DNA of 21,892 nucleotides from Alphaproteobacteria bacterium (lineage in GTDB: Bacteria; Pseudomonadota; Alphaproteobacteria; Caulobacterales; Caulobacteraceae): NCBI GenBank assembly GCA_018895795.1, contig JAHINZ010000102.1:1-21892 (forward strand). Direction: 5' to 3'. The notes beneath the pieces were generated by a model, which worked only from the letters and a program-made list of their open reading frames with translations, had not been told where the DNA came from and ran no database searches. Positions within the stretch are counted from its first letter, which is position 1, and every line of letters begins with the position of its first letter. A program made the translations under genes and the position numbers. This document shows positions 6,954 through 15,305 of the stretch, in pieces.

Positions 6954-8612
6954 CTAGGCCTGGGTCTTCAGCGTCGCCGGATCCCCGTTCAGGGCCGCCA
7001 CCAGGCTCAGCGCCACGGCCTCGGCGACCTTGATGCCGTCCACCGCCGCCGACAGGATCCCCCCGGCATAGCCCGCGCCCTCGCCGGCCGGATAGAGTCC
7101 GGCGGTGTTGAGGCTCTGGAAGTCCGGGCCGCGGGTGATCCGGATGGGCGAGGAGGTGCGGGTCTCCACGCCGGTCAGCAGCACGTCGGGATGGTCGTAG
7201 CCGGCGATCTGGCGGCCGAACACCGGCAAGGCCTCGCGCATGGCCTCGATCACGAAGGGCGGCAGGCAGGCCGACAGGTCGGTCATGGTCACGCCGGGCT
7301 TGTAGGACGGCGCGACCTCGCCCAGATCGGTCGAGGGGCGGCCGGCCAGGAAGTCGCCGACCTTCTGGGCCGGGGCGGCATAGGTCGAGCCGCCCGCCAC
7401 ATAGGCCAGGCTCTCCCATTTGCGCTGGAACTCGACGCCGGCCAGCGGATGGCCGGGATAGTCGCGCTCGGGATCGATGCCGACCACGAAGCCGGAATTG
7501 GCGTTGCGCTCATTACGCGAATACTGGCTCATGCCGTTGGTCACCACCCGGCCGGGCTCGGACGTCGCCGCCACCACCGTGCCGCCGGGGCACATGCAGA
7601 AGCTGTAGACCGTGCGGCCGTTCTTGCAGTGGTGCGACAGGCTGTAGTCGGCCGCGCCGAGGTCGGGGTGGCCGGCGCAGGTCCCGAACCGGGCCTTGTC
7701 CATCCACGATTGCGGATGCTCGATCCGCACCCCGATCGAGAACGGCTTGGCCTCGATATGGACGCCTTGGTCGTAGAGCCACTGGAAGGTGTCGCGGGCG
7801 CTGTGGCCGACGGCCAGCACCACGTGCTCGGCGGCCAGATCCTCGCCGGTCGACAGCCTCAGGCCCTTGATCTTCCGCGACCCGTCGGCGGCGGTTTCGA
7901 CGTCGATCCCGTCCACCCGATGCCGCCAGCGATATTCGCCGCCCAGGGCCTCGATGGTTTGGCGCATATGCTCGACCATCGTCACCAGGCGGAAGGTGCC
8001 GATATGGGGGTGGGCCTCGGTCAGGATCTCGGCGGGGGCGCCGGCCTTGACGAACTCTTCCAGCACCTTGCGACCCAGAAGGCGCGGATCCTTGATCTGG
8101 CTCCACAGCTTGCCGTCCGAAAAGGTGCCCGCGCCGCCCTCGCCGAACTGGACGTTGGACTCGGGATCCAGCTCGCCGCGCCGCCACAGGCCCCAGGTGT
8201 CTTTGGTGCGTTCGCGCACCGCCTTGCCGCGGTCCAGGATGATCGGCCGAAAGCCCATCTGGGCCAGGATCAGCCCGGCGAACAGACCGCAGGGGCCGGC
8301 GCCGATCACCACCGGACGGGGACCCGAAAAGGCCTCTGGCGCGTGGGTCACGAAGCGGTAGGCGGTGTCCGGCGTCGCGCGGACATGAGGGTCGCCGGCG
8401 AAGCGCGCCAGCACCTCGGCCTCGTCGCGCACGGTGACGTCGACCGTATAGATCATCAGGATCGCCGCCTTGCGCCGCGCGTCATGGGCCCGGCGGGCGA
8501 TGGCGTGGTCGAGCAGGTCGTCGGGCTTGAGACCCAGGCGCTGGAGAAGGGCCGGCGCAACCGCTTCCGGCGGATGGCCCAAGGGCAGCTTCAGTTCGGA
8601 GATGCGCAGCAT
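6954..8612 (-). CDS. FAD-dependent oxidoreductase, COG2509-type dehydrogenase
   Basis: 552 residues. An N-terminal domain of about 95 residues precedes the FAD-binding Rossmann motif VVIGAGPCGLFAG (G104, G106, G109), followed by D127 at the end of the second strand. ESNVQFGEGGAGTFSDGKL (about 150-170) and GHSARDTF are hallmarks of this uncharacterised dehydrogenase family. The second FAD contact is GLYPAGEGAGYAGGI (about 505-519). Cysteines in CMCPGG are also conserved in the family as I know it. The physiological substrate is unknown. The start codon lies four bases after the pth stop, so the two are translationally close and almost certainly one operon. No membrane segments are visible. Confidence 0.88.
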   Translation of the reverse strand: MLRISELKLPLGHPPEAVAPALLQRLGLKPDDLLDHAIARRAHDARRKAAILMIYTVDVTVRDEAEVLARFAGDPHVRATPDTAYRFVTHAPEAFSGPRPVVIGAGPCGLFAGLILAQMGFRPIILDRGKAVRERTKDTWGLWRRGELDPESNVQFGEGGAGTFSDGKLWSQIKDPRLLGRKVLEEFVKAGAPAEILTEAHPHIGTFRLVTMVEHMRQTIEALGGEYRWRHRVDGIDVETAADGSRKIKGLRLSTGEDLAAEHVVLAVGHSARDTFQWLYDQGVHIEAKPFSIGVRIEHPQSWMDKARFGTCAGHPDLGAADYSLSHHCKNGRTVYSFCMCPGGTVVAATSEPGRVVTNGMSQYSRNERNANSGFVVGIDPERDYPGHPLAGVEFQRKWESLAYVAGGSTYAAPAQKVGDFLAGRPSTDLGEVAPSYKPGVTMTDLSACLPPFVIEAMREALPVFGRQIAGYDHPDVLLTGVETRTSSPIRITRGPDFQSLNTAGLYPAGEGAGYAGGILSAAVDGIKVAEAVALSLVAALNGDPATLKTQA

Positions 8613-8616
8613 GGTC

Positions 8617-9237
8617 TCAGTCTTCCGACTTGGCCGGTTTGCGCGGATCGCTCTTGGGCGCGGGCGCCAAGCGCATCACCTCGCCCTGATAGCGCTCGTC
8701 GTCGCCCACCGCCGCGAAGGGCAGGGCGTCGCAGATCGCGTCCAGCATCGGGTCCAGCCACTGGTGTTCGACCTTGTGGAAGTCGCCCAGCACATAGTGC
8801 ATGACCATGTCCTTGTCGCCGGGATGGCCCACGCCGATGCGGCCGCGGCGGAACGCGTCGCCCAGCTGGCTGGTGATCGAGCGGATGCCGTTATTGCCCG
8901 CCGCCCCGCCGCCGGCCTTCATCCGGAACCGGCCCGGGGCCATGTCGATCTCGTCGTGGAACACGATCACGTCGCCGGGCGCCAGCTTGTAGAACTTCAT
9001 GGCCTCGCCTACCGCCCGCCCGCTCTCATTGTAATAGGTCTTGGGCTTGAGCAGCAGCAGCTTGACCGGCCCGGCGGGCGTGGCGACCAGACCCTCGCAG
9101 GCCAGGCCCTGGAACCGGGCCCGCCACGGCGAGGTCCCCCAGCGGCGGGCCAGGGCGTCGACGGCCATGAAGCCGACATTGTGCCGGTTCTTCTCGTATT
9201 TGGGCTCGGGATTGCCGAGGCCGGCGAGGATCAGCAT
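8617..9237 (-). CDS. pth: Peptidyl-tRNA hydrolase
   Basis: 206-residue cytoplasmic esterase that frees tRNA from peptidyl-tRNA dropped by ribosomes. The catalytic set of Pth is complete: N9 (GLGNP), catalytic H19 (RHNVGF), N70 (YYNESG), D95 (HDEID) and N116 (GNNGIR). The family segment RIGVGHPGD follows. The C-terminal tail of about 15 residues is basic and longer than in E. coli. GGAG lies about nine bases before the ATG. It is followed after four bases by the FAD oxidoreductase gene. rplY lies upstream on the same strand, as in many bacteria, but a strong terminator and a REP-like element lie between them. Confidence 0.97.
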   Translation of the reverse strand: MLILAGLGNPEPKYEKNRHNVGFMAVDALARRWGTSPWRARFQGLACEGLVATPAGPVKLLLLKPKTYYNESGRAVGEAMKFYKLAPGDVIVFHDEIDMAPGRFRMKAGGGAAGNNGIRSITSQLGDAFRRGRIGVGHPGDKDMVMHYVLGDFHKVEHQWLDPMLDAICDALPFAAVGDDERYQGEVMRLAPAPKSDPRKPAKSED

Positions 9238-9251
9238 GGCTGAGGCTCCGT

Positions 9252-9335
9252 GCGTCCTTCGAGGCCATGCCGCGCAAGGCGTCTCAGGATGAGGAAGTGT
9301 GTCGTCGCGCCTCAGCCTCGGACCTCGAAAGACGC
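9252..9335. repeat. REP-like imperfect palindromic intergenic element
   Basis: GCGTCCTTCGAGG (9252-9264) and CCTCGAAAGACGC (9323-9335) form a 12-of-13 inverted repeat around an internal CTCAGGATGAGGA block. The motif pair (CCTCGAAGGACGC with a TCCTCATCCTGAG-type arm) resembles dispersed intergenic repeats I associate with alphaproteobacterial genomes. It occupies the leader region of pth, starting 14 bases from its start codon. Confidence 0.6.
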
Positions 9336-9353
9336 GGGGCCTTGGCCGAAACG

Positions 9354-9382
9354 AAAAACGGGCGGGCTGATAAGCCCGCCCG
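9354..9382 (-). terminator. Rho-independent terminator of rplY
   Basis: On the minus strand CGGGCGGGCT (9382-9373) pairs perfectly with AGCCCGCCCG (9368-9359) around a TATC loop. TTTTT follows at 9358-9354. It lies 33 bases after the rplY stop codon. Confidence 0.92.
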
Positions 9383-9415
9383 TCTGGAATCGATCGGACA
9401 ACCGATCCGAAAGCC

Positions 9416-10012
9416 TTAGCCCTCGGTGGTGTCGCCTTCGCCCGATTGCGACGCGGCCGAGGCCTTCAGGTTGGCGATCACGAAATCGCGGCCCATGGCC
9501 GGCTTGACGCCTTCGCCCAGCGCGATTTCCGAGATGCGGATCACGTCGCCGATGTCGTGGCCGGCCAGGTCGATGACCAGTTCTTCGGGGATCTTGTCGG
9601 CCGGGCATTCCAGCTCGACGGTGTGACGGATGATTTCCAGCGTGCCGCCCTTCTTCAGGCCGACCGAGGTTTCGTGGTTCTTGAAGTGAACCGGAACTTC
9701 GATCTTGATCAGCTGGTGCTCGTCGACGCGATACAGGTCGAAGTGGACCGGCTCGTCGGTGACGGCGTGGAACTGGACGGCCTTGGCGATGACCGATTGC
9801 TTTTCGCCGCCGTATTGCAGGGTCACCAGGTGACCCAGCAGCTTGCCGGTGAACAGCGCCTTGCGGAATTCGTTCGACTTCACCGCGATGTTCACGGGGG
9901 CTTGAGCGCCGCCGTACAGCACGCCGGGGACCAGGCCCTTGCGGCGGGTTTCGCGGGCGCCGCCGGTGCCGGCGCGGTCGCGGAGTTCAACGTTCAGAAT
10001 GATCTCGGACAT
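9416..10012 (-). CDS. rplY: 50S ribosomal protein L25/general stress protein Ctc
   Basis: 198 residues from the ATG at 10012. It has an N-terminal L25 5S-rRNA-binding domain (about 5-93; RKGLVPGVLYG is typical) and a C-terminal beta domain (about 100-185) as in Ctc/TL5. It is therefore the long form, about twice the length of E. coli L25. The acidic tail after residue 185 (ASQSGEGDTTEG) is probably disordered. The reading frame stays open for about 107 codons upstream, but that stretch is low-complexity, crosses a perfect hairpin and is not part of the family. GAGAGAA lies close before the chosen ATG. It sits between the lipoprotein gene and pth. Confidence 0.95.
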   Translation of the reverse strand: MSEIILNVELRDRAGTGGARETRRKGLVPGVLYGGAQAPVNIAVKSNEFRKALFTGKLLGHLVTLQYGGEKQSVIAKAVQFHAVTDEPVHFDLYRVDEHQLIKIEVPVHFKNHETSVGLKKGGTLEIIRHTVELECPADKIPEELVIDLAGHDIGDVIRISEIALGEGVKPAMGRDFVIANLKASAASQSGEGDTTEG

Positions 10013-10114
10013 CGTGTTCTCTCTGGAGAGCCCCTGCTCTCGAAATGTGAAATCGCCGCACAGGACTGGATCGTCCCGCTCGGTCGACGGTTTTTTGGGT
10101 GGCGCTACATACAC

Positions 10115-10148
10115 AGAAGGGCCGGACGATGCAACGTCCGGCCCTTCT
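10115..10148. repeat. Perfect 14-bp inverted repeat upstream of rplY
   Basis: AGAAGGGCCGGACG (10115-10128) and CGTCCGGCCCTTCT (10135-10148) are exact complements around a six-base loop. No T-tract follows on either strand. A second hairpin, GCCCCCC/GGGGGGC (10161-10167 and 10180-10186), overlaps the stop codon of the lipoprotein gene. Together they could end the lipoprotein transcript without a canonical U-tail, or form structure in the rplY leader. Confidence 0.6.
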
Positions 10149-10185
10149 CCAGGTCTTTCGGCCCCCCGAGGGAGGGCAGGGGGGG

Positions 10186-11283
10186 CTATTTCTTGACGGG
10201 CTTGCGGGCCTTGGCGGCCTTGGAATTGCGACCGGCGCCGCCGCCCTGGGCGATCGAGGTCTTTTCCGGCAGCAGCCGCACGGGCGGCGGCGGCTCGACG
10301 GGCATGGCGGCCCCCGAAGCCTTGATCACGCACTGCCCGGTGTCCATCAGGATGTGCTGGCCCAGGCAGAAGACGTCCTCATAGTGCGGCTTGGAGACGG
10401 CCAGGCATTGATAGAGGTTCAGCTTGCCCATGTTCAGGCACATGGCCGACGTGGGCTCGGCCATCACGGCCTCGACCGTGGCCAGGTTGTCGTCGCCGGC
10501 CGCGCCCAGGGCCGCCAGGGCGGCCACGGCCAGACCGCGAACCACCACCGGCTGATAGGGCCCCGGGGCCGAGCGCGGCGTCAGGACCAGGGGTTGGGCG
10601 CCGACCGAGGCGTCCCGCAGGATGGCCACGTCGTTGGTCTCGGCCAGGGCCGGGATCGCCGACATGGTCTTGGCGTAGGCCAGGCGACCCTCGCGGTCGG
10701 GCACCGAGGCCTTGGACCAGGACGAGTGCTGCACGTCATAGGCCGCCTGCTTGACGGCCTTGCCGGCGGTGAAGACCTTCAGGCCCTCGGCCCCCAGCGT
10801 GTCGATCACTAGGCCGGCGGCGGTGTCAGAGCCCTTGAAGCCGACCGCGTAGGCGGGGTTGGCCACCAGTTGGGCGATCATCTCCCGGCGCTGGACCGGA
10901 TCGACGCCGAAGCTGCGCACCGCGCCGACGAAGGCCGGGTCCTGCAGGGCGATGACGGCGGCGTAGGCGATGACGCCGGACAGCAGTTGCTTGGGCTCAT
11001 AGGCCACGCCCACCTTCAGGGACGACTGGATATCGTCGCCGCTCTGGAAGTTGGGATTGATCGCGCCCGCCCGGTCCATATAGCCGCGGAAGGCGCTGGC
11101 CCGTTCGACCAGGGTGTTGGACAGGGTGATCGGCGGCGGCGGGGCCGGCGCGACGGCCACGGGCGGCGGCGGCGGCGGCGGCGGCGTCTCGCAGCCCGCG
11201 ATAACGCTGGTCAGCGCGACGGCGGCGGTCAACAGCACGACTCGCGCGCGCGAAAAGATAGGCATTTCGGGCAATTTCCCCAT
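10186..11283 (-). CDS. Uncharacterised proline-rich lipoprotein with a four-cysteine C-terminal region
   Basis: 365 residues. A hydrophobic signal (about 13-30) ends in the lipobox VIAGC with C31 as the lipidated residue, so the protein should be processed by Lgt and signal peptidase II. A run of eight prolines and more Pro/Ala (34-52) follows, probably a linker crossing the periplasm. The body (about 55-270) is predicted alpha-helical with repeated Ala-rich stretches. Near the C-terminus lie four cysteines (C282, C293, C306, C318) with spacing suited to two disulfides, then a second Pro-rich stretch and a basic tail ending KKARKPVKK-like. A second ATG at codon 7 is an equally possible start. 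I recognise no family. It lies between prs and rplY on the same strand. Confidence 0.8.
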   Translation of the reverse strand: MGKLPEMPIFSRARVVLLTAAVALTSVIAGCETPPPPPPPPVAVAPAPPPPITLSNTLVERASAFRGYMDRAGAINPNFQSGDDIQSSLKVGVAYEPKQLLSGVIAYAAVIALQDPAFVGAVRSFGVDPVQRREMIAQLVANPAYAVGFKGSDTAAGLVIDTLGAEGLKVFTAGKAVKQAAYDVQHSSWSKASVPDREGRLAYAKTMSAIPALAETNDVAILRDASVGAQPLVLTPRSAPGPYQPVVVRGLAVAALAALGAAGDDNLATVEAVMAEPTSAMCLNMGKLNLYQCLAVSKPHYEDVFCLGQHILMDTGQCVIKASGAAMPVEPPPPVRLLPEKTSIAQGGGAGRNSKAAKARKPVKK

Positions 11284-11388
11284 GAGGCTTTTTCGCGAAT
11301 AGCATCCGCGACGGGCGATATTGTGACACTCAGCCCGTTAACCAGACTTTGACAAGCGTGGCCGCAAGCGGCTTCGCCCCAAAGGGGA

Positions 11389-12327
<939 letters not shown>

Positions 12328-12364
12328 GGGGGGCGCTCGATGCAGGGGGTGTCGCGTTGCGGGG

Positions 12365-12392
12365 CTTCTAGCAGTGATCGACCCGGGAGCAA
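12365..12392 (-). promoter_or_regulatory. Candidate housekeeping promoter of prs
   Basis: On the minus strand TTGCTCC (12392-12386), a 13-base spacer and GCTAGAAG (12372-12365) closely fit the Caulobacter sigma-73 pattern TTGACGS-N(10-14)-GCTANAWC. Seven of eight -10 positions match. It ends 37 bases before the prs start codon. Experimental support is not available here. Confidence 0.45.
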
Positions 12393-12396
12393 GACC

Positions 12397-12699
12397 TTAA
12401 CGACCTGTATGACGGATCGGTGACGCTTTGTGGCTTTCACGCCGATCCCAGGCCTCAAGGGCGAGACGCTGATTTCGCGCGATCCGCGCCCGTTCGAGGG
12501 CTTCGCGGATAAGCCGTTGGTCGGGGTTCGGGTCGCCCCGATCGCTCGGCCAGCGCCGGCCGGCCGTCAGGTGGAAGCCGCGCTTGGGGCCCGCCGCGGC
12601 GCCCCACCGCCGAATTTGAGAATTGGATTTTGAGGCAAGCAACACAAACGCCTCGAGCGCGTTCGCATCTGACGGCCAACGCCACGGCGCCTGAACCAT
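12397..12699 (-). CDS. Possible small hypothetical protein upstream of prs
   Basis: Open frame of 100 residues from an ATG at 12699; a TTG at 12717 would add six. The C-terminal half (DQRLIREALERARIARNQRL and following) is a plausible amphipathic helix rich in Arg, Ala and Leu. The N-terminal half is less protein-like. No Shine-Dalgarno is visible, and the opposite strand is also open for 67 codons with similar third-position GC, so coding is uncertain. If it is not a gene, 12328-12843 is a roughly 500-base non-coding stretch that holds the prs promoter, a plus-strand terminator-like hairpin at 12741 and the hybrid kinase leader. No family is recognised. Confidence 0.35.
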   Translation of the reverse strand: MVQAPWRWPSDANALEAFVLLASKSNSQIRRWGAAAGPKRGFHLTAGRRWPSDRGDPNPDQRLIREALERARIARNQRLALEAWDRRESHKASPIRHTGR

Positions 12700-12740
12700 C
12701 AGATGTCGGCGGCGCAAACCCGGACGGATTGCTGACCTAC

Positions 12741-12776
12741 GGAGCCTTTTGAGACGCGCGCGGGGGCTCCCTTTTT
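12741..12776 (+). terminator. Terminator-like hairpin upstream of the hybrid kinase gene
   Basis: GGAGCC (12741-12746) pairs with GGCTCC (12765-12770), extended by three T-G pairs. C and TTTTT follow at 12771-12776. The stem and U-tract fit a plus-strand terminator, yet no clear plus-strand gene lies upstream. It could end a short unannotated transcript or act as an attenuator for the kinase gene 68 bases downstream. Confidence 0.5.
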
Positions 12777-12843
12777 AGTGGCGTTACGCTGATCACCCGT
12801 CCGCAAGTCGATCGCGGTCGCCCTATTAAAGAAGATCGCCCCC

Positions 12844-14388
12844 ATGAATCTCGAGGCCATAAAGAACAAGGCTCTGGTCTCCGAGTCCAAATATCGGGGT
12901 CTGCTGGAAGCCGCCCCGGACGCCATGGTCGTGGTGAACCAGGCCGGCGAGATCGTCCTCCTCAATGTTCAGGCCGAAAAGCAATTTGGCTACCCCCGTA
13001 ACGAACTGCTGGGCCAGGACGTCAAGAACATCATTCCCGTGGGCTTCGCCGAACGGCTGATCGCCGATGGCCTGCGCTCGCCCGAGGCGGCGCTGGCCCA
13101 GCAGATCGGGATGGGGATAGAACTGCTGGCCCTGCGCAAGGACGGCAGCGAATTCCCGATCGAGATCATGCTCAGCCCCCTCGATAGCCCGGAGGGTGTC
13201 CTGGTCACCGCCGCGATCCGCGATATCAGCATGCGCAAGGAATCGATGGACCGGTTGCAGGCGTCTGAGCAAAACGCTCTGCGCTCGGCCGAAGCCATGT
13301 CGGCCTTCCTGGCCACCATGAGCCACGAGATCCGCACGCCGCTGAATGGCGTTTTGGGCATGGCCCAGGCCATGGGCTATGGTCCGTTGGCGCCGTCGCA
13401 GCGCGAGCGTCTCGAGATCATCCAGGCCTCGGGCGAGGCGCTCCTGACGCTGCTCAACGACTTGCTGGATCTTTCCAAGATCCAGGCCGGGAAATTGGAG
13501 CTGGAAGACGGCGTCGTCGATGCGCAGGACCTCGCCAATGGCGCTCTGGCGTTCAAGGCGCTGGTTGAGGACAAGGATGTCCTTTTCCAACTGAACCTGG
13601 ATCCGAGCGCCGAGGGGTTTTGGAGCGCTGATCCCGGCCGGGTTCGCCAGATCGTGCATAATCTGGTCTCGAACGCCGTCAAATTTACCGATTTTGGCTC
13701 TGTCCAGGTCGACATCCGGCACGATGGTCAAAGCCTGATCCTGCGCGTCCAGGACACCGGGATTGGCATTCCCGCCGATCGGCTGACGCATATTTTCGAT
13801 CGTTTCGTCCAGGCGGACGCATCCGTGACCCGGCGTTACGGCGGGTCAGGCCTTGGCCTCGCGATCTGCCGCGATCTCGTGACCTTGATGCACGGTTCGA
13901 TCGGGGTCGAAAGCACACAGAACGTGGGCACAACCTTCACCGTCAGCCTGCCCCTGGTGCGCGCCGCGCGGGAACCGGCGCCGCCCCAGATCACCGCGCC
14001 GGTTCCCGCCCAGGCGCGTGAGTTGCGAGTCTTGGTCGCGGAGGATAACCGCATGAACCAAATTGTGCTCAAGACCTTGCTGACCGAGGTCGGCATCGAG
14101 CCGCTGATCGTCTCCAATGGCCAGGAGGCCCTCGAAGCGTGGCGGTCGGCCGCCCGGGACATCGTGCTGATGGATATCCAGATGCCGATCATGGACGGCT
14201 TGACGGCGGTCGGCATGATCCGTGACGCCGAACGGCGCGAACAGCGTCAACGGACCCCGGTGATCGCCCTGACGGCCAACGCCATGGCCCATCACAAGGT
14301 CGAATACCTTGCCGCGGGTATGGACGCCCTGGTGGCCAAGCCCATCGGCCTGGCCCTGCTTCTGCAAGCGATGGACGAGCTTCTGTAA
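12844..14388 (+). CDS. Soluble PAS-containing hybrid histidine kinase with C-terminal receiver
   Basis: 514 residues, no signal peptide or membrane segment. A PAS domain covers about 15-130 (YRGLLEAAPDAMVVV, then DGSEFPIEIMLSPL and AAIRDISMRK). The HisKA domain has the phosphorylated H161 in MSHEIRTPLNG. The ATPase domain has N277 in LVSNAVKF, D304 in DTGIGIP and GGSGLGLA (333-340). The receiver (about 394-512) has E400/D401, phospho-acceptor D444 in VLMDIQMP, T477 and K499 in AKP. All residues needed for autophosphorylation and internal transfer are present. No Hpt or regulator gene lies beside it, so it is an orphan and the output partner is elsewhere. AAGAAG lies about 11 bases before the ATG. 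Its codon use looks less GC-biased than its neighbours. Confidence 0.93.
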   Translation: MNLEAIKNKALVSESKYRGLLEAAPDAMVVVNQAGEIVLLNVQAEKQFGYPRNELLGQDVKNIIPVGFAERLIADGLRSPEAALAQQIGMGIELLALRKDGSEFPIEIMLSPLDSPEGVLVTAAIRDISMRKESMDRLQASEQNALRSAEAMSAFLATMSHEIRTPLNGVLGMAQAMGYGPLAPSQRERLEIIQASGEALLTLLNDLLDLSKIQAGKLELEDGVVDAQDLANGALAFKALVEDKDVLFQLNLDPSAEGFWSADPGRVRQIVHNLVSNAVKFTDFGSVQVDIRHDGQSLILRVQDTGIGIPADRLTHIFDRFVQADASVTRRYGGSGLGLAICRDLVTLMHGSIGVESTQNVGTTFTVSLPLVRAAREPAPPQITAPVPAQARELRVLVAEDNRMNQIVLKTLLTEVGIEPLIVSNGQEALEAWRSAARDIVLMDIQMPIMDGLTAVGMIRDAERREQRQRTPVIALTANAMAHHKVEYLAAGMDALVAKPIGLALLLQAMDELL

Positions 14389-14518
14389 GCCTTCGGCAGG
14401 CTGGGGTGTCCCCGACTGGGTTTGCCAGTATCGGACTACCCCCTCATTGCAGGGCGGGAATGACGGAGCCCTAAAGTTGGGCGCGAGCGCCGTCGACCGT
14501 CGCAACGTCGATCCGGCC
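14389..14518. other. Convergent intergenic region with short hairpins
   Basis: Two adjacent short hairpins follow the kinase stop: AGCCT/AGGCT (14388-14402) and GGGG-TGT-CCCC (14403-14413). Neither has a T-tract. Around 14440-14465 a GCGGGAATGACGG block resembles half of a GTCATTCCCGC-type intergenic repeat, but no partner arm is present. Confidence 0.35.
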
Positions 14519-15304
14519 TCACGCCTCCAGGGCGATCGCCGACAGCAGGCGGCCATAGTCGCCTTCGCCGTTGAGCACCGCGCGGCGATTGGAGAAGAAC
14601 AGGGCCTCCTCGATCCGGGTGTCGCGGCCGACCCATTCGCGCTGTTCGATGCCGGCCGTGCGCAGGCGATCCAGCACGAAGGCGGGCAGGTCGAACAGCC
14701 GCTTGTCGTCGCTGACGCCGGGCCGGAAGAAGTGGGTCGAGCCCGGGCTGTCGGCCTCGAAGCGGTGCAGGAACTCCAGGCCCACCTCGTAGGAGTCCGG
14801 GCCGATACAGGGGCCCACCGCGGCGATCATGCGTTCGGGAACGCCGCCCAGCTCGACCATGGCGTCGACAGCGGCCTGCACCACGCCGTCCAGGGCCCCG
14901 CGCCAGCCGGCGTGGGCGGCGGCCACGATCCGCGCCTCGGGATCGACGATCAGCACGGGCGCGCAGTCAGCGGACAGGGCGCCGCAGACCACGCCGGGGG
15001 TCTTGGTGACCACCGCGTCGCCCTCGGGGCGGACGTCGCCCCAGGAGCCGTCGGCGTGAATCGCGAGGGTCGAATGGATCTGGTAGCAGGTGTTGAGGTC
15101 TTCGGGCGCGACGCCGAACCAGCCCGCGCAGCGCGCCCGGTTCTCGATCACGTCGGCCGGCTCGTCCTGGCTGCCGCGACCGACATTCAGGCTGTCATAG
15201 AGGCCCTGTGAAACCCCGCCCCGGCGCGTGAAGAAGGCGTGGCGCACGCCGGGCACGGCGGCCAGCAGCGGCGACTGGACGGTGGGTAGGGCGCTGTGCG
15301 GCAT
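14519..15304 (-). CDS. pgeF: Peptidoglycan editing factor PgeF / multicopper polyphenol oxidase (laccase-like) family
   Basis: 261-residue YfiH/DUF152 protein. Metal-binding signatures are QIHS (H77), ADCAPVL (C114) and HAGWRG (H131), preceded by TRRGGVSQGLYDSLN as usual. In E. coli the homologue corrects misincorporated residues in muropeptide precursors. Other members show purine-nucleoside or polyphenol-oxidising activity, so the exact reaction here is inferred from the family. The start codon follows the upstream methyltransferase stop by a single base, so the two are translationally coupled in an lgt-led operon. That context favours a cell-envelope role. Confidence 0.92.
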   Translation of the reverse strand: MPHSALPTVQSPLLAAVPGVRHAFFTRRGGVSQGLYDSLNVGRGSQDEPADVIENRARCAGWFGVAPEDLNTCYQIHSTLAIHADGSWGDVRPEGDAVVTKTPGVVCGALSADCAPVLIVDPEARIVAAAHAGWRGALDGVVQAAVDAMVELGGVPERMIAAVGPCIGPDSYEVGLEFLHRFEADSPGSTHFFRPGVSDDKRLFDLPAFVLDRLRTAGIEQREWVGRDTRIEEALFFSNRRAVLNGEGDYGRLLSAIALEA

Positions 15305-15305
15305 G

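Noticed and set aside
6150..8804. 884-codon open frame on the plus strand
   Set aside because: It runs antisense to three well-supported genes (a methyltransferase, the FAD oxidoreductase and part of pth). Its composition is Gly/Ala/Arg/His-rich with no domain, as expected for the mirror of GC-rich coding DNA.
10013..10333. N-terminal extension of rplY by about 107 codons
   Set aside because: It crosses two hairpins and the end of the lipoprotein gene, is low-complexity, and L25 homologues start at MSEIILN-like sequence.
11161..11186. GGC trinucleotide tract as a possible regulatory or phase-variable repeat
   Set aside because: It encodes the proline linker of a lipoprotein in frame. Length changes by three would only alter the linker, so it is noted under that gene and not as a switch.
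12430..12633. 67-codon plus-strand frame (GTG start) upstream of the hybrid kinase
   Set aside because: No ribosome binding site or recognisable domain. The opposite-strand frame has a more protein-like C-terminal half, and neither is strong.
14440..14465. Possible REP element between the hybrid kinase and pgeF genes
   Set aside because: Only one GCGGGAATGACGG-like half is visible with no complementary arm, so it does not form the expected palindrome.
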